Origin: Chersky-840 sp963810195
GTDB taxonomy: Bacteria; Actinomycetota; Acidimicrobiia; Acidimicrobiales; UBA8190
Assembly: GCA_963810195.1 (NCBI GenBank)
Contig: CAWEMO010000005.1
Coordinates: 62,001-126,000 of the forward strand
Direction: 5' to 3'
DNA: 64,000 nt
Below the pieces are notes generated by a model, which saw nothing but the letters and a program-made list of their open reading frames with translations, was not told the origin of the DNA and made no database searches. Position numbers and translations under genes: made by a program. Shown here piece by piece: positions 51,690 to 61,393 of the stretch. Within the stretch, counting starts at the first letter, position 1. Every line of letters begins with the position of its first letter.

Positions 51690-52432
51690 CGGCGACGTTC
51701 GAATACTCCGGCACCCGTGTCCTGGTGACGGGCGGCTCCAGCGGAATCGGTCTCGGCATCGCCACTGCGTTCCGGGATGCGGGCGCCGAGGTCACGATCA
51801 CGGGCACCCGGGCCTCGTCCGGGGACTACGACCACGACCTGAGCGGTCTTGCCTACCACCAGTGCCGGCTTCCGGACCCTGATGCCGTCGTCGCAGTGGC
51901 CGGGGGGCTGGCCGGCCTCGACGTGCTCGTCAACAACGCCGGGCAGAACCTGCCGGGAGGCCGCAGCGAGTACGACCCGGAGGTGTTCGAGGAGGTCGTG
52001 GCCGTCAACCTCTTCGCCGCCTTCCGGATGGCCACCGCGTGCCGGCCGCTCCTCGAGGCGAGTGCCCTCGACGGTGGGGCGAGCGTCGTCAACCTCGGCT
52101 CGATGTCCAGCTTCTTCGGCATCGAGTTCGTGCCCGGGTACGGCGCCGCCAAAGCGGGCGTCGTGCAGATGACCAAGACGCTCGCGGTGGCCTGGGCGCG
52201 CCACGGCATCCGGGTGAACGCGGTGGCGCCGGGAGTCATCGAGACCAACATGACCGCCCCCATGCTGGGGATCGAGACGCTCACGCAACCGATCCTCGAC
52301 CGTACCCCCATGCGCCGTCTGGGCACGCCCGCGGACGTCGCACCCGTCGTCTTGTTCCTGGCCAGTTCCGCCGCCCGGTTCGTGACCGGTCAGACGATCC
52401 CCGTCGACGGTGGCTTCTCGGTGCAGGGATGA
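51686..52432 (+). CDS. Short-chain dehydrogenase/reductase
   Basis: 248 residues. Cofactor loop TGGSSGIG, NNAG, the catalytic Ser in LGSMSSF, YxxxK in YGAAKAG, and PGVIETNM. Classical SDR; VDGGF at the end is usual. GTG overlaps the preceding stop (GTGA) and its stop overlaps the next ATG. Substrate unknown, likely a hydroxy intermediate in the same pathway. Confidence 0.94.
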   Translation: MTATFEYSGTRVLVTGGSSGIGLGIATAFRDAGAEVTITGTRASSGDYDHDLSGLAYHQCRLPDPDAVVAVAGGLAGLDVLVNNAGQNLPGGRSEYDPEVFEEVVAVNLFAAFRMATACRPLLEASALDGGASVVNLGSMSSFFGIEFVPGYGAAKAGVVQMTKTLAVAWARHGIRVNAVAPGVIETNMTAPMLGIETLTQPILDRTPMRRLGTPADVAPVVLFLASSAARFVTGQTIPVDGGFSVQG

Positions 52433-53688
52433 CGACCGGACGCCGCATCCGCATCACCGACCTGCGAGAGCCTCGGCTCACCGAGGTGCAGCGCCTGGCG
52501 CTGGAGTACGGCGAGCGCAACGCCGTCGAGCTGTCTGAGCATGCGGTGCTCGACGCCGCCGTCGAACGCACCGGGCTCGACGACTTCGGCCCCGACGATT
52601 TCCGCGCCCGGCTCCGGATGTGGCTGGAGGAAGTCGATGGCGACCCTGAGCGCAGCGGGCTCGGACGCCTGACGCTGTTCCGAGACTGCGTGCGCTACGC
52701 GTCCAATCGACTGCGGATCCGCGACGTGCTCACCCGTTGTCCCGAGATCCTCGACGTCGAGATCTCCGAACCGATCATCGTCGTCGGCCTGCCCCGGTCG
52801 GGCACCACCCACCTCGTCAACCTCATCGCCGCCGACACGCGCCTGCGCTCGCTCCCTTTGTGGGAGAGCTACGAGCCCGTTCCGGACGCCGGCGAGCCGG
52901 GTCTTCCGAACGGCTCCGACCCGCGCTATCGACGGGCCGAGGAGGAGTGGCGGGGCATGGAGGCGATGCTGCCTCACCTTTCGGCCATGCACCCCATGCG
53001 CCCCGACCACGTTCACGAAGAGCTGGAGCTTCAACTACCCGACTTCTCGAGCTACCAGCTCGAGTGGGTCGCCCGCGTCCCGCGTTGGCGCGACCATTAC
53101 CTGGCGCACGATCAGACGCCGCACTACGCATACCTGAAGACAGTGCTCCAGATCCTGCAGTGGCGGCGTCCCGGAGAGCGCTGGGTGCTCAAGTCCCCTC
53201 AGCACCTCGAGCAGCTGGGCCCGCTGCTGGCCACCTTCCCCGACGCCACCGTGGTCGTCACCCATCGCGACCCGGTGTCGGTGGTGCAGTCCGCGGCGAC
53301 CATGATGGCGTACGCGGCCCGTATGAGCTACCGGACGCCCGATCCCGACTACTACCTCTCCTACTGGACCGATCGGGTACGGCGCCTCCTCGAGTCCTCG
53401 CTGCGCGACCGCCACCTGGTCCCCCCCGACCGGCACCAGGACGTCCTCTTCCACGAATTCATGGCGGACGACACCGCGACGGTCGAGCGAATCTACGGGG
53501 CCGCCGGCCTGACGATGACCGACGAGGCCCGCATGCAGATCACGACCTACGGCACCAATCATCCCCGCGACAAGGAGGGCCAGGTGCTCTACGACCTGCG
53601 GGAAGACTTCGGCGTCCAGCCCGAGCAGGTCCGCGAGCTGTTCGGCTTCTACCACGACGCCGTCCCCGTGCGGGTGGAGGTCGTGTGA
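52429..53688 (+). CDS. Sulfotransferase (PAPS-dependent family)
   Basis: 419 residues. The 5'-phosphosulfate loop is GLPRSGTTHLVN (120-131). The 3'-phosphate region VVTHRDPVSVVQSAATMM is present. The family (Sulfotransfer_3) includes bacterial enzymes of sterol or polyketide sulfation. ATG 52429 overlaps the SDR stop; its own stop overlaps the MBL gene. Acceptor unknown. Confidence 0.9.
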   Translation: MTTGRRIRITDLREPRLTEVQRLALEYGERNAVELSEHAVLDAAVERTGLDDFGPDDFRARLRMWLEEVDGDPERSGLGRLTLFRDCVRYASNRLRIRDVLTRCPEILDVEISEPIIVVGLPRSGTTHLVNLIAADTRLRSLPLWESYEPVPDAGEPGLPNGSDPRYRRAEEEWRGMEAMLPHLSAMHPMRPDHVHEELELQLPDFSSYQLEWVARVPRWRDHYLAHDQTPHYAYLKTVLQILQWRRPGERWVLKSPQHLEQLGPLLATFPDATVVVTHRDPVSVVQSAATMMAYAARMSYRTPDPDYYLSYWTDRVRRLLESSLRDRHLVPPDRHQDVLFHEFMADDTATVERIYGAAGLTMTDEARMQITTYGTNHPRDKEGQVLYDLREDFGVQPEQVRELFGFYHDAVPVRVEVV

Positions 53689-54959
53689 GCCCCGACGCCG
53701 TCGACCGGCTCATCGACGAGCGGCCCGGCAAGGAGCTGCTCACTCCCGTCTACGACGACCCGGCGCACCGTCTCACCGACTACCTGTACCGATCGGGCGG
53801 GACCACGGCGGCCTACATGCTCGTCACCGACGCGGGTCGTGTGATCGTGAACACCGGGATGGGGTACGAGGCTCCACACCACAAGCGTGTCTTCGACGCC
53901 GTGTGCGCCGGCCCCACGCCTTACATCGTCACCACCCAGGCCCATGTCGATCACGTCGGCGGCGTGGGCTTGTTCCGGGAGCCCGGCACCCGGTACGTCG
54001 CCCAGGCCAGCAACCAGGCGTGTCAGCGCGATGACGATCGCATCGCCGCCTTGCGACTTCGGACGGCGGCCATCTGGTTCGACGTGAGCGGGCGCCGGGC
54101 GCGGGAGATCGCGGTGGAGAACCCCGGTATCCCCATGCGCCAGGACAAGCCGGTCCCCGACATCACCTTCGACCGCCATCTCGAGCTCCACGTGGGCGGT
54201 CTCGACCTCGAGCTCATCGCCACGCCCGGCGGCGAGACCGTCGACAGCTGCGTCGTCTGGCTTCCCCAGCACGGCGTGTGCCTCATCAGCAACCTGGTGG
54301 GGCCGCTGTTCCCGCACTTTCCGAACTTGAACACGCTGCGCGGCGACCGCTACCGAATGGTCGAGCCGTATCTCGAGGCGGTCCGCACCGTCCGGGAGCT
54401 GCGGCCCTCGATGCTGGTGACCGGGCGCCACGAGCCCATCGTCGGGCGCGAGCTCATCGACGCAAGTCTGAGCCGGCTCCATGACGCCGTGGACCACGTG
54501 CACCGCGAAGCGCTCGCCGGCATGAACGAGGGCAAGGACGTTGCGACGCTCATGCGCGAGATCCGTCTACCCGCCGAGCTGCGCGTGGGGGAGGGCTACG
54601 GCACCGTGGCGTGGGGGGTGCGCACGATCTGGGAGACATACATGGGATGGTTCAGGTTGCGCTCGACGACAGAGCTCTACCCGGTCGAGCCCGTCGCGGC
54701 GTTGGCCGAGCTGGTGGAGCTGGCCGGGCCTGACGCCGTCGTGGAGCGGGCCCGGGAGAGGCTCGCCGCCGCCGAGCCCGTCGTGGCCGTTCATCTGGTC
54801 GAAGCTGTCCTGCACCGGGAGCCGGCCCACGGCGGTGCCCTCGACGTCATGGTCGACGCCCACCAGGCGCTCCTCGACGGCGGAGCGAATGGCAATTTCT
54901 GGGAGAGCGGGTGGCTCCAGCACCAGCTCGAGCACTTCAGGCTCCGCCGCCGGGCATGA
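53685..54959 (+). CDS. Metallo-beta-lactamase-fold, alkylsulfatase-like protein
   Basis: 424 residues. An MBL domain (AAYMLVTDAGRVIVNTG, TQAHVDHVGG) is followed by an alkylsulfatase-dimerisation-like helical part. In the metal motif the first His of HxHxDH is Gln85 (TQAHVDH, 84-90), so one metal site may be altered. Being coupled to a sulfotransferase gene, it may remove the sulfate that enzyme adds, or act on a sulfated intermediate. GTG start overlaps the upstream stop. Confidence 0.85.
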   Translation: MSPDAVDRLIDERPGKELLTPVYDDPAHRLTDYLYRSGGTTAAYMLVTDAGRVIVNTGMGYEAPHHKRVFDAVCAGPTPYIVTTQAHVDHVGGVGLFREPGTRYVAQASNQACQRDDDRIAALRLRTAAIWFDVSGRRAREIAVENPGIPMRQDKPVPDITFDRHLELHVGGLDLELIATPGGETVDSCVVWLPQHGVCLISNLVGPLFPHFPNLNTLRGDRYRMVEPYLEAVRTVRELRPSMLVTGRHEPIVGRELIDASLSRLHDAVDHVHREALAGMNEGKDVATLMREIRLPAELRVGEGYGTVAWGVRTIWETYMGWFRLRSTTELYPVEPVAALAELVELAGPDAVVERARERLAAAEPVVAVHLVEAVLHREPAHGGALDVMVDAHQALLDGGANGNFWESGWLQHQLEHFRLRRRA

Positions 54960-55010
54960 CCCGACGTGCGGGAGTGCGGGCGTGCTTGGGCGTGCGGGGG
55001 TGCTTGGGGG

Positions 55011-56579
55011 TCAGTCCCTGAGCTCGTAGGCCTCCCACGCGGGCTCGGACATGGCGCTGCGGAAGCGTTCGAAGTGCCAGGGCCAGGCGGCGGGAACCCC
55101 TCGGTCGTCGAGGTACCAGCTGCGGCACCCCGTCGCCCAGACCGTCTTCTTGGCCGCTTCGACCCGCGCCGCCTCGAAGTCGTCCATGGCGTCCCGGGTG
55201 GCGCTGATCTCCCGGCACTGGCCTGAACGGAGCCGGTCGACCAGCTGCAGGATGTAGCCGACCTGCAGCTCGGCCACCTCCACCAACGAGAAGTTCCCCA
55301 CGGGCCCGTTGGGCCCGTTCAGCATGAAGAAGTTGGGGAAACCGGGCACCGAGATCGACAGGTACGCCTCGGGGCGCTGCGCCCAGGCCCCCTCGAGGCT
55401 CCGGCCGCCTCGGCCCACGACCGACATGGGCCGCACGAACGCGTCCACCTTGAATCCTGTGGCGAGGACCAGGACGTCGAGCTCGTGGAGGCGGCCGTCG
55501 ACCGTGCGGATCCCAGCGGCCTCGACGCGGTCGATCGCATCGGTGACCAGCTCGGCGTTCGGCTCCTGGATGGCGCGGTAGAAGTCGCCCGAGACGATGA
55601 GTCGCTTGCACGCGGCACGGTAGTCCGGACGTAGGCGCTCGCGGAGCTCCGGGTCGGTGACGTTGTCCTCGAGGTTGGCCAGGCAGGCATGTTCGATCAT
55701 CTGCATCTGCGGCGATCCGGCGTCCACGACCGCGCCGGAGAATCCGTCGAAGAGCTTCGACACCCCGGCGCGCAGCTCCTCCATCAAACGCGGGTTCCGG
55801 CGAAACGCCTCCTTCTCCTCGGGCGTGTAGGCCGGGTTCATCGCCGGCATCACCCATTGGGCGGTCCGCTGGAACAACACGAGCTTGCTGGTCCGCTCGA
55901 CGATGGCCGACACGATCTGCACCGCGGTGGACCCCGTGCCGATGACGCCGACGCGGGCCCCGTCGAGTGTGACGCCGTGGTCCCATCGGGCGCTGTGGAA
56001 CAGGGCGCCGGCGAAGGAGTCGAGACCCTCGATGTCGGGGTACCTCGGGTGGTGGAGGACTCCGGTGGCTGCGATCACGACGTCGACCTCGTCCCGATGA
56101 CCCCCCGCCGTGGCGAGCTGCCACCGCCCGTTGTCGAACGCGCAGCTCACGACCTCGTCGTCGAAACGGATGAACGGGACGACTTCATGATCCTGGGCGA
56201 CACGCTCGAAGTAGGCATGGATCTCCGCCCCCGGAGAGAACGTGTGGCTCCACTCGGGGTTGAGGGCGAACGAGTAGCAGTAGAGATGGGAGGGGACGTC
56301 GCACGAGAGCCCGGGATAGGTGTTCTCCCACCAGGTGCCCCCGAGGCGATCGTCCTTCTCGTACACGGTGAAGTCCGAGAACCCCGCCTCCTTCAGCTTG
56401 ATCGCGGTCAGGACCCCGGCCATCCCGGCACCGATGACGGCGAATCGAAGATCCCGCCTCGTCCTCGACGGCGTGGCGTTTCGACTCGATGCGCTCAAAC
56501 GTCCTCCTCGCGGCCCTTCGTCCGGATGCGAAGCGTGACCTCGTGTCCGGACGAGCGGAGAGCATGGGACTGTATTCAA
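55011..56579 (-). CDS. Flavin monooxygenase, Baeyer-Villiger type
   Basis: FAD- and NADPH-dependent oxygenation of ketones to esters. FAD motif GAGMAG (50-55), NADPH motif GTGSTA, and the BVMO fingerprint FAGALFHSARWDH. GGTWWENTYPGLSCD and the ATGFKVD end motif agree. 522 residues; the first 40 are not conserved and translation may begin later. Convergent with the MBL operon. It could belong to the same catabolic pathway for terpenoid- or steroid-like compounds, which is inference. Confidence 0.92.
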   Translation of the reverse strand: MNTVPCSPLVRTRGHASHPDEGPRGGRLSASSRNATPSRTRRDLRFAVIGAGMAGVLTAIKLKEAGFSDFTVYEKDDRLGGTWWENTYPGLSCDVPSHLYCYSFALNPEWSHTFSPGAEIHAYFERVAQDHEVVPFIRFDDEVVSCAFDNGRWQLATAGGHRDEVDVVIAATGVLHHPRYPDIEGLDSFAGALFHSARWDHGVTLDGARVGVIGTGSTAVQIVSAIVERTSKLVLFQRTAQWVMPAMNPAYTPEEKEAFRRNPRLMEELRAGVSKLFDGFSGAVVDAGSPQMQMIEHACLANLEDNVTDPELRERLRPDYRAACKRLIVSGDFYRAIQEPNAELVTDAIDRVEAAGIRTVDGRLHELDVLVLATGFKVDAFVRPMSVVGRGGRSLEGAWAQRPEAYLSISVPGFPNFFMLNGPNGPVGNFSLVEVAELQVGYILQLVDRLRSGQCREISATRDAMDDFEAARVEAAKKTVWATGCRSWYLDDRGVPAAWPWHFERFRSAMSEPAWEAYELRD

Positions 56580-56656
56580 ACCCTTGGTCGCAGGAGGTAC
56601 GGCTCTTTGACCTGGGAGTACTCCCTGTTGACTGATTATCCCATGAGGCCAAACAG

Positions 56657-56740
56657 CGGAGGGAGGGGGATTCGAACCCCCGGGCCTTTTGGGCCAAGGC
56701 TTTTCAAGAGCCTCGCATTCGTCCGCTCTGCCATCCCTCC
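56657..56740 (-). tRNA. tRNA-Ser (anticodon TGA)
   Basis: Minus-strand cloverleaf: acceptor GGAGGGA/TCCCTCC, anticodon stem AGGCT/AGCCT with loop CTTGAAA (anticodon TGA), a long variable arm (GGCCCAAAAGGCCC), T stem GGGGG/CCCCC with loop TTCGAAT. Discriminator G, as expected for Ser. CCA not encoded. 84 nt. Confidence 0.96.
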
Positions 56741-56762
56741 GGAAGCGCCAGGGTACCGCTGC

Positions 56763-57722
56763 TCAAGAGGGGCGGATCTGTGACCGCAACGACCCGACCC
56801 ACGCGTCGGCCTCCCGCCAGGCCGTGTCGGCGCGGGCCCGCACGGCCGGGCCGTGGTCTCCTGCTGCAGGGTAGGACCCGAGGAACTTCACCCCTGCGAG
56901 CTCGGCGTGCAGGACGCGGAGGCAATCGGCCACGACTTCGTCGGCCACATGGCCTTCGAGGTCGATCAGAAAACAGTAGTTGCCCAGTCCCCGCTTGGAG
57001 GGCCGGGATTCGAGCTTGGTCAGGTTGATGCTGCGCGCCGCGAACTCGCTCAGGATCCCGTGGAGAGAGCCGGGGCGATCCTCGCGCTGGAAGCACACGA
57101 TGCTCGTCTTGTCGTGTCCGGTCGGCGCGGGTACGCCGTCGGATGCCAGGGCCACGAACCGGGTCTGGTTGTCCGGATGGTCCTCGACGTCGTGGACGAG
57201 CACCTCGAGGCTGTAGAGCTCGGCGGCGAGGCGCGGGGCGAGGGCGGCAGTCCCCGGTTGTGTGTCGTCGCCCACGATGCGGGCCGCCTCGGCGGTGGAG
57301 TTGGTCGGCACGACCTCGGCCTTGGGGAGCTGCTCGGCCAGGAAGCGCCGGCATTGCGCGCTGGCGTGGGGGAACGACAAGACCCGCGTGATCGTCCCGA
57401 GGTCGGTGCCGGGCCGGGCCGCCAGATGGATGTGGACGTCGAGGACCACTTCCCGCTGGATGAGCAGTTCCGCCTCGAACACGAGACTGTCGACCGTCGC
57501 GTTGACGGTGCCCTCGATGGCGTTCTCGATGGGCACGAAGGCCAGCGCCGCCTGTCCCTCGCCCACCGCCTCGAGGGCTTCGCTGATGGTGGGTGCCGCC
57601 ACGAGCTCGGCCGAGGCGTAGTCGGGCTGGGTTAGGAGGGCCTCCTCGGTGAAGGTTCCGGCCGGACCGAGGAAGGAGATGGTCTTCACGCCCTGCGCAC
57701 CGGGGATGGCAGCCGCATCCAT
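56763..57722 (-). CDS. pheA: Prephenate dehydratase
   Basis: Converts prephenate to phenylpyruvate in phenylalanine synthesis. The PDT domain opens ISFLGPAGTFTEEAL and has VPIENAIEGTVNAT and the catalytic NQTRF. A C-terminal ACT domain carries the Phe-binding ESRPSK. Monofunctional, without chorismate mutase. ATG 57722 is preferred (MDAAAIPGAQGVKT); ATG 57743 would leave only 2 bp to the divergent larB. 319 residues. Confidence 0.95.
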   Translation of the reverse strand: MDAAAIPGAQGVKTISFLGPAGTFTEEALLTQPDYASAELVAAPTISEALEAVGEGQAALAFVPIENAIEGTVNATVDSLVFEAELLIQREVVLDVHIHLAARPGTDLGTITRVLSFPHASAQCRRFLAEQLPKAEVVPTNSTAEAARIVGDDTQPGTAALAPRLAAELYSLEVLVHDVEDHPDNQTRFVALASDGVPAPTGHDKTSIVCFQREDRPGSLHGILSEFAARSINLTKLESRPSKRGLGNYCFLIDLEGHVADEVVADCLRVLHAELAGVKFLGSYPAAGDHGPAVRARADTAWREADAWVGSLRSQIRPS

Positions 57723-57745
57723 GTGCGGCAGGATAGTGGGCACCC

Positions 57746-58495
57746 ATGGACGAGCCCGCCCTGCGCCAACTGCTCGACGACGTTCGTGCCGGATCGATCG
57801 GTCCCGACGACGCCGTCGCCCGGTTGCGCCGGCTCCCTTTCGTCGACCTCGGGTTCGCCCGTGTGGATCACCACCGTGCCCTGCGCCAACGCGCCGGCGA
57901 GGCGGTGTACGCGCCGGGAAAGACCCCCCGGCAGTGCGCGGAGATCGTCGCCGAGTTGCTCGCCGAGCCCGGCGGCACCCCGGTCCTGCTCACGCGCGCC
58001 GATGCCGAGCAGGTCGCGGCCTGCCTGGAGGCGGCACCTGGTGGACAGGTCACGGCCCCGGGCCCGCTGGCGACGGTGTGCTGGCGCCCCGCCCCGGTGC
58101 GGACCGGAAGGGTGGTGGTCGTCACCGCCGGGACGGCTGACCTTCCCGTCGCCGAGGAATGCCTGGCGGTGCTGCGCGCCTTCGGGTTCACCCCCGTGCT
58201 CGTGGCCGACTGCGGCGTAGCCGGCGTGCATCGGATCCTGGCGTCGGCGGACGACGTGGCCGGTGCCGACGCGGTGGTGGTGGTGGCCGGGATGGAAGGA
58301 GCCCTCGCCAGCCTGGTGGCCGGGATCACTCCCGCTCCCGTCGTCGCCGTCCCGGTGTCGACCGGCTACGGAGCGGCGCTCGATGGGATCACCGCCCTGC
58401 TCGCCATGCATGCGTCGTGCGCGGCCGGGCTGACCGTCGTCGGGATCGACAACGGATTCGGCGCAGCCTGCGCCGTCGCCCGGATGCTCCCGTGA
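57746..58495 (+). CDS. larB: Nickel-pincer cofactor synthesis carboxylase LarB
   Basis: Carboxylates and hydrolyses nicotinic acid adenine dinucleotide in making the nickel-pincer nucleotide. 249 residues. The conserved YAPGKTPRQCAEI, VVTAGTADLPVAEEC, VVAGMEGALASLVAG, and VPVSTGYG with LLAMHASC agree with LarB (PurE-like domain). Overlaps larC (GTGA). Confidence 0.93.
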   Translation: MDEPALRQLLDDVRAGSIGPDDAVARLRRLPFVDLGFARVDHHRALRQRAGEAVYAPGKTPRQCAEIVAELLAEPGGTPVLLTRADAEQVAACLEAAPGGQVTAPGPLATVCWRPAPVRTGRVVVVTAGTADLPVAEECLAVLRAFGFTPVLVADCGVAGVHRILASADDVAGADAVVVVAGMEGALASLVAGITPAPVVAVPVSTGYGAALDGITALLAMHASCAAGLTVVGIDNGFGAACAVARMLP

Positions 58496-59784
58496 CCCCC
58501 GCTCCGCCGTCGCGCCAGGAGCCCGGATCGTCGGTTCGGGCCGGGGTCGGCGACGCCTCGCCGACGACGATCGCCTGGTTCCACTGCTTCGCGGGCATCG
58601 CCGGCGACATGGCCCTGGGCAGCCTGCTCGACGCGGGCGCGGACTTTTCCGAGGTGCTCGCGGTGTTGCAGCGCCTGCCCCTGGGTGGATGGAGCCTGCG
58701 CGCCGAGCCGGTGTTGCGCGCCGGTATCGCGGCAACGCGTGCCGTGGTGGAGACCACCGACGACGTCGTGGTGCGGACCTACGCCCACATCGTGGGGCTC
58801 GTGGGGGAGGCGCGCCTGCCGGACCGGGTGGCCAGCCGAGCACTGGGGACGTTCGCGGCGCTGGCCGAGGTGGAGGGTCGACTCCACCGGCGGCCCCCCG
58901 AGCAGGTCCATTTCCATGAAGTCGGGTCTCACGACACCGTGATCGACGTGGTGGGGACGGCCGCCGCCTTGGAGGTCCTCGGTGTCGACGACGTGGTGGT
59001 CTCACCCGTGGCAACGGGCATGGGCACCGTCCGCAGCGCGCACGGGTTCCTGCCCAACCCGTCTCCGGCGGTGGTCCGCTTGCTGCAGGGGATTCCGACG
59101 TGGGGCCGTGACGTGGGTGTCGAGCTGACCACGCCGACCGGGGCCGCCATAGTGGCCGCCATGGCGACGGGCTTCGGGCCCTTGCCGCCCATGACCGTCG
59201 CCGCCACCGGCTTCGGCGCGGGTGCCCACGAGATCGACGGCCTTCCCAATTGCACGCAGGTGGTGGTGGGCGAGGCGTCGGTGGTCACCGAGTCTGCCGG
59301 ACAACCGGTCATGTTGCTCGAAGCCAATCTCGACGACGCCACCGGCGAGGTCCTCGCCCACGCGGTCGAGGTGCTTCTGGCGGCGGGGGCTCATGACGCG
59401 TGGATCACGCCGATCGTCATGAAGAAGGGCCGCCCCGGGCACACCGTGAGCGTCCTCGTCGACCCTGCGCTGACCGAGGCCGTGCGAGTGTCGCTCCAGG
59501 CCGAAACCGGAAGCCTCGGCGTGCGGGGAGCGCTCCTCGGACGATGGCCGGCGGCCCGGGTCATGGATCACGTCGAGGTGGACGGTGCCCTCGTGCAGGT
59601 CAAGGTCAGCCCCGGCCGGGTCAAGGTCGAGCAGCGCGACGCGGCGCGTGTTGCGTCTCGTCGCGGCCTCCCGCTGCGTGAGGTGCTCTCTCGTGCCGAG
59701 TCGGTGTGGCGCCAACAGGAGGAGGCCACTGCGCCAGACCCGCCCCCGCCGACGTTCCCGCCCGAGGGCCCCGCTCCCGCGTAG
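58492..59784 (+). CDS. larC: LarC, nickel-inserting enzyme of the nickel-pincer cofactor
   Basis: 430 residues. Inserts Ni into the pincer nucleotide by CTP-dependent chemistry. The family sequence FHCFAGIAGDMALGSLLDAG, VHFHEVGSHDTVIDVVGTAA, PTGAAIVAAMATGFG and EANLDDATGEVLAHA are all in one open frame, whereas in lactobacilli larC is split and needs a programmed frameshift. GTG overlaps larB. The C-terminal Pro-rich tail is not conserved. larE lies at 22.7 kb; larA is absent from the window. Confidence 0.93.
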   Translation: MTPAPPSRQEPGSSVRAGVGDASPTTIAWFHCFAGIAGDMALGSLLDAGADFSEVLAVLQRLPLGGWSLRAEPVLRAGIAATRAVVETTDDVVVRTYAHIVGLVGEARLPDRVASRALGTFAALAEVEGRLHRRPPEQVHFHEVGSHDTVIDVVGTAAALEVLGVDDVVVSPVATGMGTVRSAHGFLPNPSPAVVRLLQGIPTWGRDVGVELTTPTGAAIVAAMATGFGPLPPMTVAATGFGAGAHEIDGLPNCTQVVVGEASVVTESAGQPVMLLEANLDDATGEVLAHAVEVLLAAGAHDAWITPIVMKKGRPGHTVSVLVDPALTEAVRVSLQAETGSLGVRGALLGRWPAARVMDHVEVDGALVQVKVSPGRVKVEQRDAARVASRRGLPLREVLSRAESVWRQQEEATAPDPPPPTFPPEGPAPA

Positions 59785-59872
59785 CGCGATCACGAGCGCG
59801 ACGACCACCGGCCGGGGACGGCGAGGGATGCACCGGCCCCGTGTCCGGGCTCTCCCGCTACCGTGGATACCG

Positions 59873-60250
59873 ATGGAGGAACCGGAGAGCCGTGGCCCCG
59901 GTGGTCCCCCCGAGGACGCCGAGGCCTGGACCGACGAGGAGTGGATCTCGTGGCTCGAGGCCACCGACGACCCCGACGGGCACGGCGCCGCCGGTCCCGT
60001 TACGCCGCCTCACCGGAGCAGACGACGGCCCGCCAGCATGCTCGGCGCCGCCATGCTCGGCCTGCATGAAGTCATCTACGGCCGCCACGACGACGAGATC
60101 GTCATCGTCGTCGACGCCGGAGGCGACCCGCCCGGTGACGATCAGCCCGAGGTGCACCTCGACCCGGAGCACCCCGAGCGGTCGGAGGTGATCGTCCGCC
60201 GGCACCGGCATGCTGAGAACGATCCCCCTACCACCCCCGGATCAGCCTAG
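59873..60250 (+). CDS. Small acidic hypothetical protein
   Basis: 125 residues from ATG 59873. Acidic and Pro/Gly-rich except for a central segment with a basic patch and a short helix (PASMLGAAMLGLHEVIYG) followed by EIVIVVDAG. No family recognised. No membrane helix of normal length, and no Cys. It may be real from its codon pattern and isolated position, but evidence is slight. Confidence 0.6.
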   Translation: MEEPESRGPGGPPEDAEAWTDEEWISWLEATDDPDGHGAAGPVTPPHRSRRRPASMLGAAMLGLHEVIYGRHDDEIVIVVDAGGDPPGDDQPEVHLDPEHPERSEVIVRRHRHAENDPPTTPGSA

Positions 60251-60279
60251 ACATGCGCGTCGCGCTCGGCGCGCCGGGG

Positions 60280-61299
60280 TCAGCCGTCGGCGTGTCCTGA
60301 CGTCCATTCCAGGAGCCGCTCCCGGGGCCAGGAGTTGACGATCCGCTCCGGAGGCACCTCGGCGTCGGCCGCCTTTTCACATCCGTTCCGCAGCCATTCG
60401 AGTTGACCGGGTGCGTGTGCGTCGGTGTCGATCGACATCAGGCACCCTGCCGTGGTGGCGGCACGTAGGAGTGCGTCGGGGGGATCGAGGCGCTCGGGCC
60501 GTGAGTTGATCTCGACGGCGGTGCCGGTACGCGCGCATGCGTCGAACACCGCGCCGTGGTCGAAGCGCGACTCCGCACGTCCCCGACCGACGATGATCCG
60601 GCCGGTGCAGTGACCCAGGATGTCGGTGTGCGGGCTCTCGATGGCGGCCACCATGCGGCGCGTCATCTGGGCGGGCTCCATTTTGAGCTTGGAGTGCACG
60701 CTGGCCACCACCACGTCGAGACGGGCCAGCAGCTCCGGGTCCTGGTCCAGTGCCCCGTCCTCCAGGATGTCGACCTCGATGCCGGTGAGGATGCGGAAGG
60801 GAGCCAGGTCCGCGTTCAAAGTCTCGACCACTTCGAGCTGGCGGAGGAGCCGCTCGGGGTCGAGACCGTGCGCGACGGTGAGGCGGGGGCTGTGGTCGGT
60901 GAGCGCCAGGTACTCGTGGCCGAGCTCGGCCGCCGCCTCGGCCATCTCTGCGATCGGGCTGCCGCCGTCGGACCAGTCGGAATGGCTGTGACAGTCCCCC
61001 CGCAACATGGCACGGAGCTCAGCGGCGCGCCCTGTGGGGACGGGACGCTCCTCCTCCTCGAGGTGGCGGAGATAGGTAGGGGTTTCGCCGGCGACGGCCT
61101 CGGCTATGACGCGGGCGGTGGTGTCGCCGACGCCGGGAAGGTCGGTGAGCCTTCCCGATGTGGCCCGCCGGGCCAGGACCTCGGGGTCCATCTCGCTCAC
61201 GGTCGCCGCGGCGCGCCGGAAGGCACGCACCTTGTAGGACTCGGCCCGATCCGTCTCGAGCAGGTAGGCGATGCGCCGGAGCGCGACGACGGGGTCCAC
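60280..61299 (-). CDS. PolX-like HhH-PHP protein lacking the polymerase domain
   Basis: 339 residues. The N-terminal 8-kDa-like and helix-hairpin-helix region (RIAYLLETDRAESYKVRAFR, LTDLPGVGDTTARVIAEA) resembles the start of family X polymerases. The PHP domain follows: GDCHSHSDWSDG, ALTDHSPRL, TGIEVDIL, VVVASVHSK, ILGHCTG, EINSR and IDTDAHA give the metal ligands. The palm and fingers between them are absent. A 3'-5' nuclease or phosphoesterase in base-excision repair is likely. Confidence 0.9.
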   Translation of the reverse strand: MDPVVALRRIAYLLETDRAESYKVRAFRRAAATVSEMDPEVLARRATSGRLTDLPGVGDTTARVIAEAVAGETPTYLRHLEEEERPVPTGRAAELRAMLRGDCHSHSDWSDGGSPIAEMAEAAAELGHEYLALTDHSPRLTVAHGLDPERLLRQLEVVETLNADLAPFRILTGIEVDILEDGALDQDPELLARLDVVVASVHSKLKMEPAQMTRRMVAAIESPHTDILGHCTGRIIVGRGRAESRFDHGAVFDACARTGTAVEINSRPERLDPPDALLRAATTAGCLMSIDTDAHAPGQLEWLRNGCEKAADAEVPPERIVNSWPRERLLEWTSGHADG

Positions 61300-61393
61300 G
61301 TGCCGAGGCTATCCACCGGCATCGGTGCGCGCCGCCCCGCGCACGGCACGGGGGAAGCGCTCTTTCGTCCTTGATCCGTGTCACCATCGAGAC

